A DNA stretch of 64,000 nucleotides from CAZTTG01 sp964615935 (GTDB lineage Bacteria > Planctomycetota > UBA1135 > GCA-002686595): NCBI GenBank assembly GCA_964615935.1, contig CAZTTG010000020.1, positions 1 through 64,000 of the forward strand. The letters run 5' to 3'. Of the stretch, positions 26,490-35,472 are shown in pieces. Below the pieces are notes generated by a model. That model saw nothing but the letters and a program-made list of their open reading frames with translations. It did not search any database and had not been told where the DNA came from. The translations under genes were made by a program, and so were the position numbers. Positions within the stretch are counted from its first letter, which is position 1; each line of letters begins with the position of its first letter.

Positions 26490-27969
26490 CGCCCGCCTCC
26501 TTCTCCGCGCGCTTGCGCAGCCTCTCGCCGTAGTTCTTCTCCATCGTGCGCTCCCAGTGCTCGAGCACCTCGGGCGGCTCCGGGACGCGGCCCCGGTCGT
26601 CGCAGGCCTCGATCCACCCGTCCAGGGCGGCCCGCAGCCGCTCGAGGACCTCGCGGTGCTCCGGCGAGCCGGCCAGGTTCACCGTCTCCCAGGGATCGGC
26701 CTCGAGGTCGTACAGCTCCTCCGCCGGCCGGCGGGGCGCGAAGATGCGCGCCTGCACCGGATCCAGCTCGCCCGCGGCGTGCAGCCTCCGCATCAGCCCC
26801 AGCACCGGATAGCTCCACTCCTTGTACCGGTTGAGCTGCAGGAAGGGCCGCTCGGGCATGAAGTTGCGCAGGTACCGGTAGCGCGCGTCCCGCGCGGTGC
26901 GGATGCGGAAGAGGGTCTCGTCCCCCCGGTCCCGGCCGCCGAAGACGCAAGCCCGCACCGGCCCGGCCGAGGGCCCGAAGAGCACGCGCCCCTGCATCCT
27001 CGCCGGCTTATCCACCCCGCAGATCGCCAGGGTGGTCGCGGAGACGTCGAGGAGCGAGACCAGCCTCCCGTCCACCGAGCCCGGCTCGAAGCCCGCCGGG
27101 GGCGCGACGCCCTCCGGCCAGCGCGCGATCAGGGGCACCCGCAGCCCGCTGTCGTAGGGCCACTGCTTGCCGCGGACCATGGCCCGGCCGTGGTCGCCGA
27201 AGAAGAAGACCACCGTGCGATCGGCGAGGCCGTCCTCCTCGAGGCGCCGCAGCACGTACCCCACCTTGCGGTCCAGCGCCATGACGGCGTTGAGGTACTG
27301 GGCCCAGTCCGCCCGCACCAGCTCGTGGTCGGGGTAGTACGGCGGAACGACCACCGCCGAGGGATCGGCGGGCGCGTCCACGTGCTCGTGGGCGCGGTCC
27401 CAGGACCCGCCGCGGTGGGTCTCGGGGAAGTTGACCTGGGCGTAGAAGGGCTGGTTCTCGGAGAGCTCGCTCCAGCGGCTGCCGTCGAAGGGCTCGCCCT
27501 CGTAGTGGAAGTTCCAGTCGCGCTTGCCCGTCCCCCGCAGGAAGCGCTCCCCCTTCTCGCCGGTCAGGTCGCGCAGGTTGGCGGTGAACACCCCGGCCGG
27601 CCGCAGCCAGTCGGTGATCACCCGCACCCCCTCGGGGAGCCGGTGGCCGTCGTCGCGGTGGGAGCGGTGGTTGTGGGCCCCGATGGCGATGGGGTACATG
27701 CCGGTCATGAAGCCCGAGCGGCTGGGCGAGCAGACCGGCGAGGGCGAGAAGGCGCGGGTGAAGCGCACCCCCTCGGCCGCGAGGCGGTCCAGGTTCGGCG
27801 TGCGCGCCTCGGGCGTGCCGTAGCATCCGAGCTCGGGCCCGAGGTCCTCGCCGATGATCCACAGGACGTTGAGCGGGGGCTCGCCCCCCTCCTCCTGCGC
27901 GGCGCCCGCGACGCCCGTCAGGATGGCCAGCAGGAGGAGGGTCGGACGCCCGAGGCCGAGGTACTGCAC
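26479..27969 (-). CDS. Secreted type I sulfatase, heparan N-sulfatase-like
   Basis: A 496-residue exported sulfatase. A signal peptide (PTLLLLAILTGVAGAAQ) precedes NVLWIIGEDLGPELGCYG, and Cys80 is in CSPSRSGFMTGMYP, a valid maturation motif. The GAHNHRSHR stretch just after it, and the short, wide-open active-site region, resemble the N-sulfoglucosamine sulfohydrolase branch of S1 sulfatases (SulfAtlas S1_8 type). That branch includes heparan N-sulfatases, but also enzymes on other sugars, so substrate is only suggested. Downstream it is coupled to another sulfatase gene. The HIT gene is divergent, 62 bp away. Confidence 0.88.
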   Translation of the reverse strand: MQYLGLGRPTLLLLAILTGVAGAAQEEGGEPPLNVLWIIGEDLGPELGCYGTPEARTPNLDRLAAEGVRFTRAFSPSPVCSPSRSGFMTGMYPIAIGAHNHRSHRDDGHRLPEGVRVITDWLRPAGVFTANLRDLTGEKGERFLRGTGKRDWNFHYEGEPFDGSRWSELSENQPFYAQVNFPETHRGGSWDRAHEHVDAPADPSAVVVPPYYPDHELVRADWAQYLNAVMALDRKVGYVLRRLEEDGLADRTVVFFFGDHGRAMVRGKQWPYDSGLRVPLIARWPEGVAPPAGFEPGSVDGRLVSLLDVSATTLAICGVDKPARMQGRVLFGPSAGPVRACVFGGRDRGDETLFRIRTARDARYRYLRNFMPERPFLQLNRYKEWSYPVLGLMRRLHAAGELDPVQARIFAPRRPAEELYDLEADPWETVNLAGSPEHREVLERLRAALDGWIEACDDRGRVPEPPEVLEHWERTMEKNYGERLRKRAEKEAGDGQ

Positions 27970-28031
27970 GGTGCTCTCCGGGAGATGTTAGCCTGTGCCG
28001 ATGGAGAACCCGGGCCTCGCGCCCGGGGCGG

Positions 28032-28385
28032 ATGAGCGAAGACTTCTACTGCGACGAGGTCCTGAGCGGGCGCACGCCGGTCCGCGTGGTCCGGGAGACG
28101 CCGGACGTGATGGCCTACCACCATACGCGCCCGTTCTGGCCGGTCCACATCGTGGTGATCCCCCGCCGCCACGTCCCCTCCCTGACCGACCTGGGGGGCG
28201 AGGACCCGGCCATCCTGGGCGCCCTCCTGGACGTGGTCCGGGAGGTGGCCGAGGAGGTCGTGGCCGAGCACGGCGCAGCCCGAGTGCTGACCAACCTGGG
28301 GGACTACCAGGACTCGAAGCACCTCCATTTCCACGTCAACCACGGCGAGCCACTGGCCCCGACCCCACCGAGCGACGCAACGTGA
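28032..28385 (+). CDS. HIT family nucleotide-binding protein
   Basis: A 117-residue histidine triad protein. The triad His97-Leu-His99-Phe-His101 (KHLHFHVNHG) binds the alpha-phosphate of nucleotides; the upstream PVHIVVIPRRHVPSL strand-loop is also typical. HIT proteins of this size are usually phosphoramidate or nucleotide hydrolases (HinT group). Its stop overlaps the GTG start of the next gene as GTGA, so the two are translated together. The ATG at 28032 gives the standard family length. Its role beside a sugar-kinase-like gene may be nucleotide housekeeping; the link is inferred from position only. Confidence 0.85.
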   Translation: MSEDFYCDEVLSGRTPVRVVRETPDVMAYHHTRPFWPVHIVVIPRRHVPSLTDLGGEDPAILGALLDVVREVAEEVVAEHGAARVLTNLGDYQDSKHLHFHVNHGEPLAPTPPSDAT

Positions 28386-29473
28386 CGAGAAGCTCCATCG
28401 AGACGGCCCACACCGTGATCCAGCAGTTCGCCATCGAGGGCGAGCTGGTCGGCCTCGAGCCCCACGAGCGGGGCCACATCCACGACACCTTCATCTCGAG
28501 CTGGAGGCAGGGCGGCCAGACCCGCCGCTTCCTCCACCAGCGGCTCAACGACAAGGTCTTCACCGACATCCCCGCCCTCATGCACAACGTGAGGCGCGTG
28601 ACGCGCCACCTGGGCGCACGCCTGCTGTCGGCGGAGGAGAACGACGGCTTCCAGACCCTGAAGCTGGTTTCCACCCACCTGGGGCGGTCCTTCCTGGTCG
28701 TGAAGAGCGGCCCCTGGAGGACCTACGAGTACATCGAGAACACCGACACCTTCGACCTGTGCGAGAGCGCCGAGCAGGCCTTCGAGGCGGCCCGGGCCTT
28801 CGGGAGCTTCCAGGCGCAGCTCATCGACCTGGACGTCGAGCAGCTCCGCGAGACCATCCCGCGCTTCTTCAGCGCGCCCTACCGCATGCGCCAGTTCCGC
28901 GACGCCCTCGACAGCGATCCGCAGGGGCGCGCCGCGGAGGCGCAGGCCGAGATCGACTTCGCGCTCGAGCGCGAGGAGACGGTGGGCGTCTTCGAGAACC
29001 GGCTCCGCTCCGGTGCCCTGCCGCTGCGCATCGTCCACGGCGACACCAAGCTCAACAACGTGCTCTTCGACCGCGACAGCGGCAAGGCGGTGTGCATCGT
29101 GGACCTGGACACCTGCATGCCGGCCTGGTCCCTGTACGACTTCGGAGACCTGGTTCGCTTCACCGCGGCCACCAGCAGCGAGGACGAGACCGACCTCGCC
29201 CGGGTGGGCACCGACATGCAGCTCTACCACGCCCTGGTCGAGGGCTACCTCGAGCGCGCCGGGGACTTCCTGACCCGCGAGGAGATCCGGCTGATGCCCT
29301 TCGCCGCCCGGCTGGTGACCTTCACCATCGGCCTGCGCTTCCTCACGGATCATCTGGCCGGAGACGTCTACTTCAAGGTGGCCCGACCCGGGCACAACCT
29401 CGACCGCGCCCGCGTGCAGTTCCGCATGGTCGAGGACATGGAGCAGCAGGCGCGGGTGATGGCGGTCCGCTAG
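28382..29473 (+). CDS. Phosphotransferase-family kinase, N-acetylhexosamine 1-kinase-like
   Basis: A 363-residue cytosolic kinase with the aminoglycoside phosphotransferase fold. The catalytic loop is IVHGDTKLNNVLFD (His219-Gly-Asp221, Asn226) and the metal-binding Asp241 lies in CIVDLDT, followed by YDFGDLVRF. This exact combination, HGDTKLNN with DLDT and YDFGD, is that of NahK-type enzymes, which phosphorylate the anomeric position of GlcNAc or GalNAc released from mucin-type glycans. The start is a GTG that overlaps the HIT stop by four bases; a longer open frame upstream overlaps the HIT gene and was discarded. An amino-sugar salvage role fits the surrounding glycan-degrading genes. Confidence 0.72.
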   Translation: MTRSSIETAHTVIQQFAIEGELVGLEPHERGHIHDTFISSWRQGGQTRRFLHQRLNDKVFTDIPALMHNVRRVTRHLGARLLSAEENDGFQTLKLVSTHLGRSFLVVKSGPWRTYEYIENTDTFDLCESAEQAFEAARAFGSFQAQLIDLDVEQLRETIPRFFSAPYRMRQFRDALDSDPQGRAAEAQAEIDFALEREETVGVFENRLRSGALPLRIVHGDTKLNNVLFDRDSGKAVCIVDLDTCMPAWSLYDFGDLVRFTAATSSEDETDLARVGTDMQLYHALVEGYLERAGDFLTREEIRLMPFAARLVTFTIGLRFLTDHLAGDVYFKVARPGHNLDRARVQFRMVEDMEQQARVMAVR

Positions 29474-29571
29474 GCCGGCCGCACCCGCGTCGATCGCAGG
29501 AGAGTACCCTTTGACCCGATGCCAGCGGATGGTCTGATGTTCGCCGGCGACCCCGCCCCCTGCTCGCAGCC

Positions 29572-30888
29572 ATGCAGAACCCCCGGATCCCCCTGGTTCT
29601 GACCGCCCTCGCCCTGGCGCTTCCCCAGGCCCCTCTGCGGCAGCAGGAGAGGATCAAGGGGCAGTGGTTCACGGATCCCGAAGCCGCCCTCGCCGCGGCG
29701 GAGAAGGTGGAGAAGCCCCTGCTCGCGGTGGCCATGGACCACGGGTGAAAGCCGTGCGAGGCCCTACGGCGGGGCCTGTTCAGCTCCGAGGAATTCGAGG
29801 AGGCGGCCGGCGGATACGTGCTCCTGCGCCTGACGCCGGGTCCGGCCGAGGCCCTCTTCGGCATCACCGCGGCCCCCATGGCGGTGATCGCGGACTGGCA
29901 CGGGCGGGTGACGAGACCCGATCTCAACCTGCGCGGGGACATCCCGGCCGCCTGTCGCCGGCTGCGCGCCGAGCTCCGGGGCTTCGACTTCAAGGGGGCC
30001 CGCAGGCCGCCCTTCGAGGTGCCCGACTGGGCCGCCGCCCTGGTCCAGGTCGAGGGCCGGGAGGCCATGCTCGCCCATCTGGAGGCGATCCACCCCGTCG
30101 GGGGCTCCCGTCAGGTCGAGCGGCGGAAGCTCGAGAGGCTGGCCGGCCTGTATCGCTCTCTCGATCGCGAGGGAGAGCTGCTGGCCTTCTGCGCCAACTA
30201 CGTCGCCGCCTGCGAGGAGCGCGCCCCGGCGTACGGCGAGCGCTATCCCGGCCATTCCGAGGAGGCGGCGCTGCTCCAGGAGATGAGCTACTGCCGCAAC
30301 GACAAGGTCAAGTTCGACGCCATCGAGTGCCATGGGCGGTTCGCCCCGGTGGGCGACGTCGGCTTCTTCGTCGAGCGCGCGCGGCGCCGGCAGGAGGGCT
30401 GCAGCAATCCGAACGTGGTCCTGTGCCGGTGCTTGAGCGGGATCGCCCTGGCCGTGGAGCGCTATCCCGGCCCACGGGATCGCGACTCCCCACGCGATCG
30501 AAGAGAGATCATGTCGGTACTGCCGCTGCTGGTGGAGGTACTGGACACGGAGGGCCGCAACAACGGCGCCTGCGCCGGGGCGCTGGAGGCCATCCAGGCC
30601 ATCGCGGTGCGCGCGGGCGCCCCCGAGGCCCTGGAGGCCTGGATCCACAACTTCAACGGACCGACTCCGGACAGCGAATGGCTCGAGGATTACACCGAGA
30701 GCTTCCTGACGCGCACCTACGACTGGCTCGCGGACCAGACCGCCCAGGACCTCGGCTTCGACTACGACGCCTGGCAGCGGTGGTACCGGGAGAACGAGAA
30801 GAGGCTCTTCTACGATGCCGAGAAGGGCCGCTTCGTGCTGGACGCGCGCGCTGCCGGGATCTTCCGGGCCCGGGTCTCCAGGCGCTGA
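29572..30888 (+). CDS. Candidate selenoprotein: secreted thioredoxin-like protein with U-x-x-C motif (in-frame TGA at codon 59)
   Basis: Reading through one TGA (29746-29748) gives 438 residues: a signal peptide (IPLVLTALALALPQAP), a thioredoxin-fold segment, and a long alpha-helical C-terminal part. Around the TGA the peptide is KPLLAVAMDHG-U-KPCEALRRG, so the TGA replaces the first Cys of a redox CxxC motif (U-K-P-C). The cis-Pro region follows at TAAPMAVIADWHG. Codon phase is unbroken on both sides and the downstream frame stays open for about 380 codons. A hairpin with suitable spacing lies just after the TGA. If Sec is not inserted, the gene is a nonsense pseudogene mutated at precisely the redox position. 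No partner sel genes are in the window. The shine-dalgarno site is weak. Confidence 0.6.
29749..29780 (+). promoter_or_regulatory. Candidate bacterial SECIS hairpin after the TGA
   Basis: After the TGA at 29746-29748, AGGCCC (29759-29764) pairs perfectly with GGGCCT (29772-29777), closing a 7-nt loop TACGGCG. The loop begins 17 nt after the TGA, about the spacing in the E. coli fdhF element. Against it, the loop does not open with the G or GU usually needed for SelB, and an alternative helix GCCGT/ACGGC (29751-29755 with 29766-29770) could compete. It is therefore supportive but not decisive. Confidence 0.35.
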
Positions 30889-30999
30889 GGGTGCCCGGCC
30901 GTGCCCGGTGACTTCGAAAACGGGCGCGCCGCAGCTACACTCCACCATCCGGTCTCGCCGTTCGGGATCGGCGCTCGCCCCTCAGGAGGTACCCTGGCC

Positions 31000-33900
31000 A
31001 TGCGAAGCTGTACGACGGCTGTCCTGATTCTCCTCGCCGCGGGCTGCGCCTCCCCCCCACCGTCGGAGCGGTGGACGCGCGCGCGAGAGCCCCTGGACGT
31101 CGAGACGGTCGACCCCCTACGCCTCGCGCGGGAGCGCGCCCCCATCGCGCGGGAGTGCTTCCTGCGCGCCCGCGCGGTCCTCGAGGGCTGGTGGGAGTGC
31201 CGGGATCCGGTCACCGGGCTCCTGCCCCGCCGCACCGATCAGCAGCTCTGGGCGCCGGCGGACAACGCCGCCGACCTCTTTCCCTTCCTGGTGCTCTCGG
31301 CCCACTACACCCTGCCCGAGCTCTCGCGGGAGGTGCGCGCGCTCCAGCGCCGGGAGGTGGAGCTGACCACCCGCCTGGGCTGGCTCCCCGACTGGTACTC
31401 GATCCGCGAGCGGCGCTTCCGCGACGCGGAGCCGGAGATCGCCCGCATCGTGTTCGGGGCCACCGAGTACGCCAAGGACGGCCTCAACCCCCTGATCGAG
31501 CTCCTGGGGCCCGACCCCTGGCAGCACCGCATGCGCCAGCTCCTGGAGGGGGTCTTCGAGCACGCGCAGGTGCGCTCCGACTTCGGGCTGCTGCCCTCGG
31601 GCGACGCCGAGGTCAACGGCGAGCTCCTCCAGACCCTGACGCGCTTCCACTTCCTCACCGACGAGGACCGCTTCCTGGAGTGGGCCGAGCGCATCGCCGA
31701 CGCCTACTGCCTGGAGGTCCTCCCGAGGGGCGGCTGGCTGCCGGCGCACCGCTGGGACTTCTCCGCCCACCGCGCGATCGAAGACCGGCTCAGCCTGAAC
31801 GACCACGGCAACGAGATCGTCGGAGGGCTGGCCGAGGTCTTCGCCGCCGCACACTTCCGCGGCCGCCCCTCGGCGCGGCGCTGGGAGAAGCCCCTGCGGC
31901 GCATGTTCGACACCCTCCTGGACCGCGCGCGCAACGACGACGGGCTGTGGTACACCGCCCTGGAGCCCTCCAGCGGGAAGGTGCTCTCCGAGAAGGTGCC
32001 CGACACCTGGGGCTACGCGCTCGCGGGGACGGCCGCCTTCGGCCTGACGGTCGGGGAGGAGCGCTACCTCGAGGCGGCGCGCCGGGCCCTGCGGAACATC
32101 GACCAGGACCGCTACCTCGAGTGGGGCGGCGCCGACTCCTTCGCCGACTCCATCGAGGGCGGCCTGCTCCTGCTCAACCGCTTCCCCGAGCCCGCGGGCT
32201 TCGCCTGGCTCGAGCGCGTGCTGCCGGGCTTCTTCGCCCACCAGAAGCTCCCCGCCGAGGGAGGGACGGGCATCGTGGAGGGCTGGTACGGCGACGGCAA
32301 CTACGCGCGCACCGCGCTGATGGTGGCCTTCTGGTGCACCCGCGGCGCCAGCCTGCATCCGTGGAGCGAGGACCTGTCGATCGGGGGCGCCTCGGTCGGC
32401 GGCCGCCTGGTCCTGGTCCTCTCCTCCAGCCAGCCCTGGAGCGGGCGGCTGCGCTTCGATCGCCCCCGGCACCGGGAGCACTTCCGCCTGCCCCACGACC
32501 TCCCCCGCCTGAACCAGTTCCCCGAGTGGCACCCGCTCGAGCCCGGCGAGCTGTACGAGGTGCGCGTCCAGACCGCCTCCGGAGGCAGCGCTTCCCGGTC
32601 GGCGTCCTTCCGCCGCCTGGGCAGCGAGCTGATCGCGGGCCTCGAGCTCGAGCTCCAGCCCGACGTGGAGGTCCGGATCGAGGTCGAGCCGGCCGGTCCG
32701 CCGCCCTACGGCTCGGAGGAGGGCGGGCTGGATCCCCTCGCGCTCCTCGAGGACGAGGGCGGGGACGCGGCGCTCCTCGCGAGTCTGGACCTGGAGGGGG
32801 ACGGCCGCCACGCGGGCGAGACCTATCGGTGGGTCGCCAGGGGTCCCATCGAGTGGCGGCCGAAGAGCGAGGTGGGGCCGATCGACGCGACCCTGTGGCT
32901 GCGCTGGGGCTCCCGGGACGATCGCCGCCGCGCGCGCGTGAGCATCGGACCGCGCGAGCTGGACCTCGAGCGCGGCGGCTGGGACGGCTTCGACTGGGTC
33001 GCGATCGACGTGCCCGCCGCCTGGTGGAGCGGCGACGAGCTGGGCCTCCGCATCGAGAAGCCGTCGGGCCCGGAGAGCCCGGCCTTCCTCTCGAGCCTGC
33101 GCCTGCGCCGCCTCGCGCCGCGCCCCGCGCCGGGCTGCTTCGAGCTCCGGCTCGAGGCCGAGGAGCTCGAGGGGGACTGGCGGGAGCAGACCAACGTCGC
33201 GGGCTTCACCGGGGCGGGCTTCCGGGTGTCGAACGCCCGCGGCATCGCGCCCGATCCGCTGCGCCGGCGGATCTCGCTCCCGGGGGGGCGCGTGAACCTC
33301 TGGGCGCGCGGCTTCGAGGGCCACGGCGAGGACCGGCGCTTCGCCCTCTCGCTCGGCGGCCGCATGCTGCCCCCCACGCATCGGGGCCGCTGGACGGGCC
33401 GCTTCTCCTGGGTCCTGGCCGGGACGCTGGACGCGCCCGTGGGCCCTTGCGAGCTCGAGCTGATGGACGCCGGCCCGGGCTTTGAGGTCGCCGACGCGGT
33501 GTGGATCACCAGCGACCTGGATTTCGATCCCGGCGTGGCGGGGCGGGTCGAGCACGCGCTGCTCGCGACCGCGGGCGGGCCCGACCTGGTCGAGCGGATC
33601 ATCGAGGAGTGCGCCGGCAGCGCCGAGAGCTCGCACGAGCGCATCGCGGCGCGCCAGGAGAGCCCCGAGGACTGGAGGGAGGAGCGCGCTCGCCTCGCGC
33701 GGCGGCTGCGCGGGGCCCTGGGGCTCGAGCCGCTGCCCCCGAGGAGCCCCCTCCTGGCTCGGACCCTGGGAGCGCTCGAGCGGGATGGTTATCGCGTCGA
33801 GCGCGTGGTCTTCGAGAGCCGCCCCGACTTCCCCGTGACGGCCAACGTCTACGTGCCCGACCGCGATGTGGGCGAGCGCCTGCCGGCGGTTCTCTGCCCC

Positions 33901-35472
33901 ACCGGGCACTGGGGCCTCGCCAAGACCGAGCCGGTGGTGCAGGCGCGCTGCATCGGCCTGGCGAAGCAGGGCTACCTCGTCCTGACCTACGACCCCTTCG
34001 GCCAGGGCGAGCGCGCGGTCGAGGGCAACGAGCACCACGAGGCCTTTCGCGGCGCTCTCGTGGGTCGGGGGAACCTCAGCTTCATGGTGTGGGACACCGT
34101 GAGGGCCCTCGACTACCTCCTGGAGCGAGGCGACGTCGATCCGGATCGTGTCGCCTGCACGGGGGCCTCGGGAGGGGGATTGAACTCGCTCTACGCCGCG
34201 GCCATCGACGAGCGGATCGCGGCGGCCGTGCCCGTGGTCTACGTCACGCGCCTGCGCGAGTTCCTCGAGACGCGCATCACGCACTGCCCGTGCAGCCACG
34301 TGAGCGGCCTGGCGCGGACCATGGACATGGGGGACGTCGCCGGGCTGATCGCGCCGCGGCCTCTGCTGCTGATCACCGCCGGCCGGGACCCCTCCTTCAC
34401 CCCCGCGGGCGCCCGCGAGGCCGCTGACCAGGCGCGCGGCGCCTTCGAGGTCTGCGGCGCCGGGGACCGCCTGGGGGTGCGCGAGTTCGACGCGGAGCAC
34501 GACTACGACCGGCCCATGCGCGAGGCGCTCTACGGGTGGCTGGCGCTGCACCTCCTGGGGGAGGGCGACGGCTCGCCGCGGCCCGAGCCCGAGATCTCGA
34601 CCGAGCCCGACCTGGAGGTGCTCCACTGCTACGCCGAGGGCCGCGTCCCCGAGGAGGCCGAGACCGTCCGCTCGCTCTGCCGCGCGCGCGCCGCCCGGCT
34701 CGCGGCCACCGCGCCCGCCGGCGCCGCGGCCTTCCGGGAGCGCCTCCGCCTGCGGGTGGGGGACCTCGGAGACGAGCGCGTCCGCGCCGTCCCCCTCGAC
34801 GAGGGCCTGCTCGCCCTGCGCCGCGGGACCGCGCGAGGGGATCGACGCGAGCCGCTGCTCCTGGCCACTCCGGAGGGGATCTCCTTCGCGGGGTGGAGGA
34901 CGCCCGGGGCGCTCCGGGATGGCCCGCTCATCGTCGTCCTCGCCGAGGAGCCCGGCGGGGAGGAGCGCTCGCCGTCCCTCGCGGAGATGGCGGCCTCCAA
35001 GGCCTCCGAGGTGATCGCCTTCGATCCGCGGGGCGCCGCGGGCGGGAGGGACGAGCACCTGCTGGCCACCGACTCCCTCCTGCTCGGGGATCCGCTCCTC
35101 TTTCGCCGCGCGCGGGCCCTGGCCGGCGCGCTGCGGGAGCTCGCCGATCCGTCACGCCCCCTGGTCTGCATCGCCGACGGCGCGCGGCCGGCCCTGACGC
35201 TGCTCGTGGCCCAGGCGGCCCACCCCACGGTGGACTCGATCGCGGTCCGAGGTCTCCCCGAGGGCTTCCTCGAGCTCTTCGACGGCGGTCCTCCCGCCCC
35301 CGACCTCGCCGCCTGGCGCCTGCTCGAGCTGGGCGACCTGCCGGCGCTCGTGGAAGCGGCGGGCGTGCCGGTGGTGCGCCTGGGCGAGGAGGAAGGGGCG
35401 TGGGGCCAGGTCGCCCTCAGAAGCGCCCCTCGCGCACCTGATCGCGCTTCAGCTTGCGGCGCAAGGCGATGA
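31000..35472 (+). CDS. Giant lipoprotein: helical-barrel-like N-terminus, beta domains and an esterase-type alpha/beta hydrolase
   Basis: A 1490-residue lipoprotein starting at an ATG with AGGAGGT 9 nt upstream; the lipobox is LLAAGC. Residues about 30-500 are helical with Trp/Tyr-rich stretches (LPDWYSIRERRF, GWLPAHRWDF), suggesting an alpha/alpha-barrel of the glycoside hydrolase or lyase kind. Beta-sandwich regions follow. From about residue 960 there is an acetylxylan-esterase-like alpha/beta hydrolase: Ser1057 in GASGGG, Asp1130 in AGRDPSF and His1167 in AEHDYD. A second, weaker hydrolase-like segment without a nucleophile Ser ends the protein. It probably de-esterifies and trims a glycan at the cell surface. 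Its end overlaps the convergent gene by 56 bp, so the final 18 residues may be non-native. Confidence 0.65.
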   Translation: MRSCTTAVLILLAAGCASPPPSERWTRAREPLDVETVDPLRLARERAPIARECFLRARAVLEGWWECRDPVTGLLPRRTDQQLWAPADNAADLFPFLVLSAHYTLPELSREVRALQRREVELTTRLGWLPDWYSIRERRFRDAEPEIARIVFGATEYAKDGLNPLIELLGPDPWQHRMRQLLEGVFEHAQVRSDFGLLPSGDAEVNGELLQTLTRFHFLTDEDRFLEWAERIADAYCLEVLPRGGWLPAHRWDFSAHRAIEDRLSLNDHGNEIVGGLAEVFAAAHFRGRPSARRWEKPLRRMFDTLLDRARNDDGLWYTALEPSSGKVLSEKVPDTWGYALAGTAAFGLTVGEERYLEAARRALRNIDQDRYLEWGGADSFADSIEGGLLLLNRFPEPAGFAWLERVLPGFFAHQKLPAEGGTGIVEGWYGDGNYARTALMVAFWCTRGASLHPWSEDLSIGGASVGGRLVLVLSSSQPWSGRLRFDRPRHREHFRLPHDLPRLNQFPEWHPLEPGELYEVRVQTASGGSASRSASFRRLGSELIAGLELELQPDVEVRIEVEPAGPPPYGSEEGGLDPLALLEDEGGDAALLASLDLEGDGRHAGETYRWVARGPIEWRPKSEVGPIDATLWLRWGSRDDRRRARVSIGPRELDLERGGWDGFDWVAIDVPAAWWSGDELGLRIEKPSGPESPAFLSSLRLRRLAPRPAPGCFELRLEAEELEGDWREQTNVAGFTGAGFRVSNARGIAPDPLRRRISLPGGRVNLWARGFEGHGEDRRFALSLGGRMLPPTHRGRWTGRFSWVLAGTLDAPVGPCELELMDAGPGFEVADAVWITSDLDFDPGVAGRVEHALLATAGGPDLVERIIEECAGSAESSHERIAARQESPEDWREERARLARRLRGALGLEPLPPRSPLLARTLGALERDGYRVERVVFESRPDFPVTANVYVPDRDVGERLPAVLCPTGHWGLAKTEPVVQARCIGLAKQGYLVLTYDPFGQGERAVEGNEHHEAFRGALVGRGNLSFMVWDTVRALDYLLERGDVDPDRVACTGASGGGLNSLYAAAIDERIAAAVPVVYVTRLREFLETRITHCPCSHVSGLARTMDMGDVAGLIAPRPLLLITAGRDPSFTPAGAREAADQARGAFEVCGAGDRLGVREFDAEHDYDRPMREALYGWLALHLLGEGDGSPRPEPEISTEPDLEVLHCYAEGRVPEEAETVRSLCRARAARLAATAPAGAAAFRERLRLRVGDLGDERVRAVPLDEGLLALRRGTARGDRREPLLLATPEGISFAGWRTPGALRDGPLIVVLAEEPGGEERSPSLAEMAASKASEVIAFDPRGAAGGRDEHLLATDSLLLGDPLLFRRARALAGALRELADPSRPLVCIADGARPALTLLVAQAAHPTVDSIAVRGLPEGFLELFDGGPPAPDLAAWRLLELGDLPALVEAAGVPVVRLGEEEGAWGQVALRSAPRAPDRASACGARR

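Noticed and set aside
29751..29770. GCCGT/ACGGC hairpin as the SECIS
   Set aside because: Its loop starts only 7 nt after the TGA, closer than bacterial SECIS elements allow; kept only as a competing fold.
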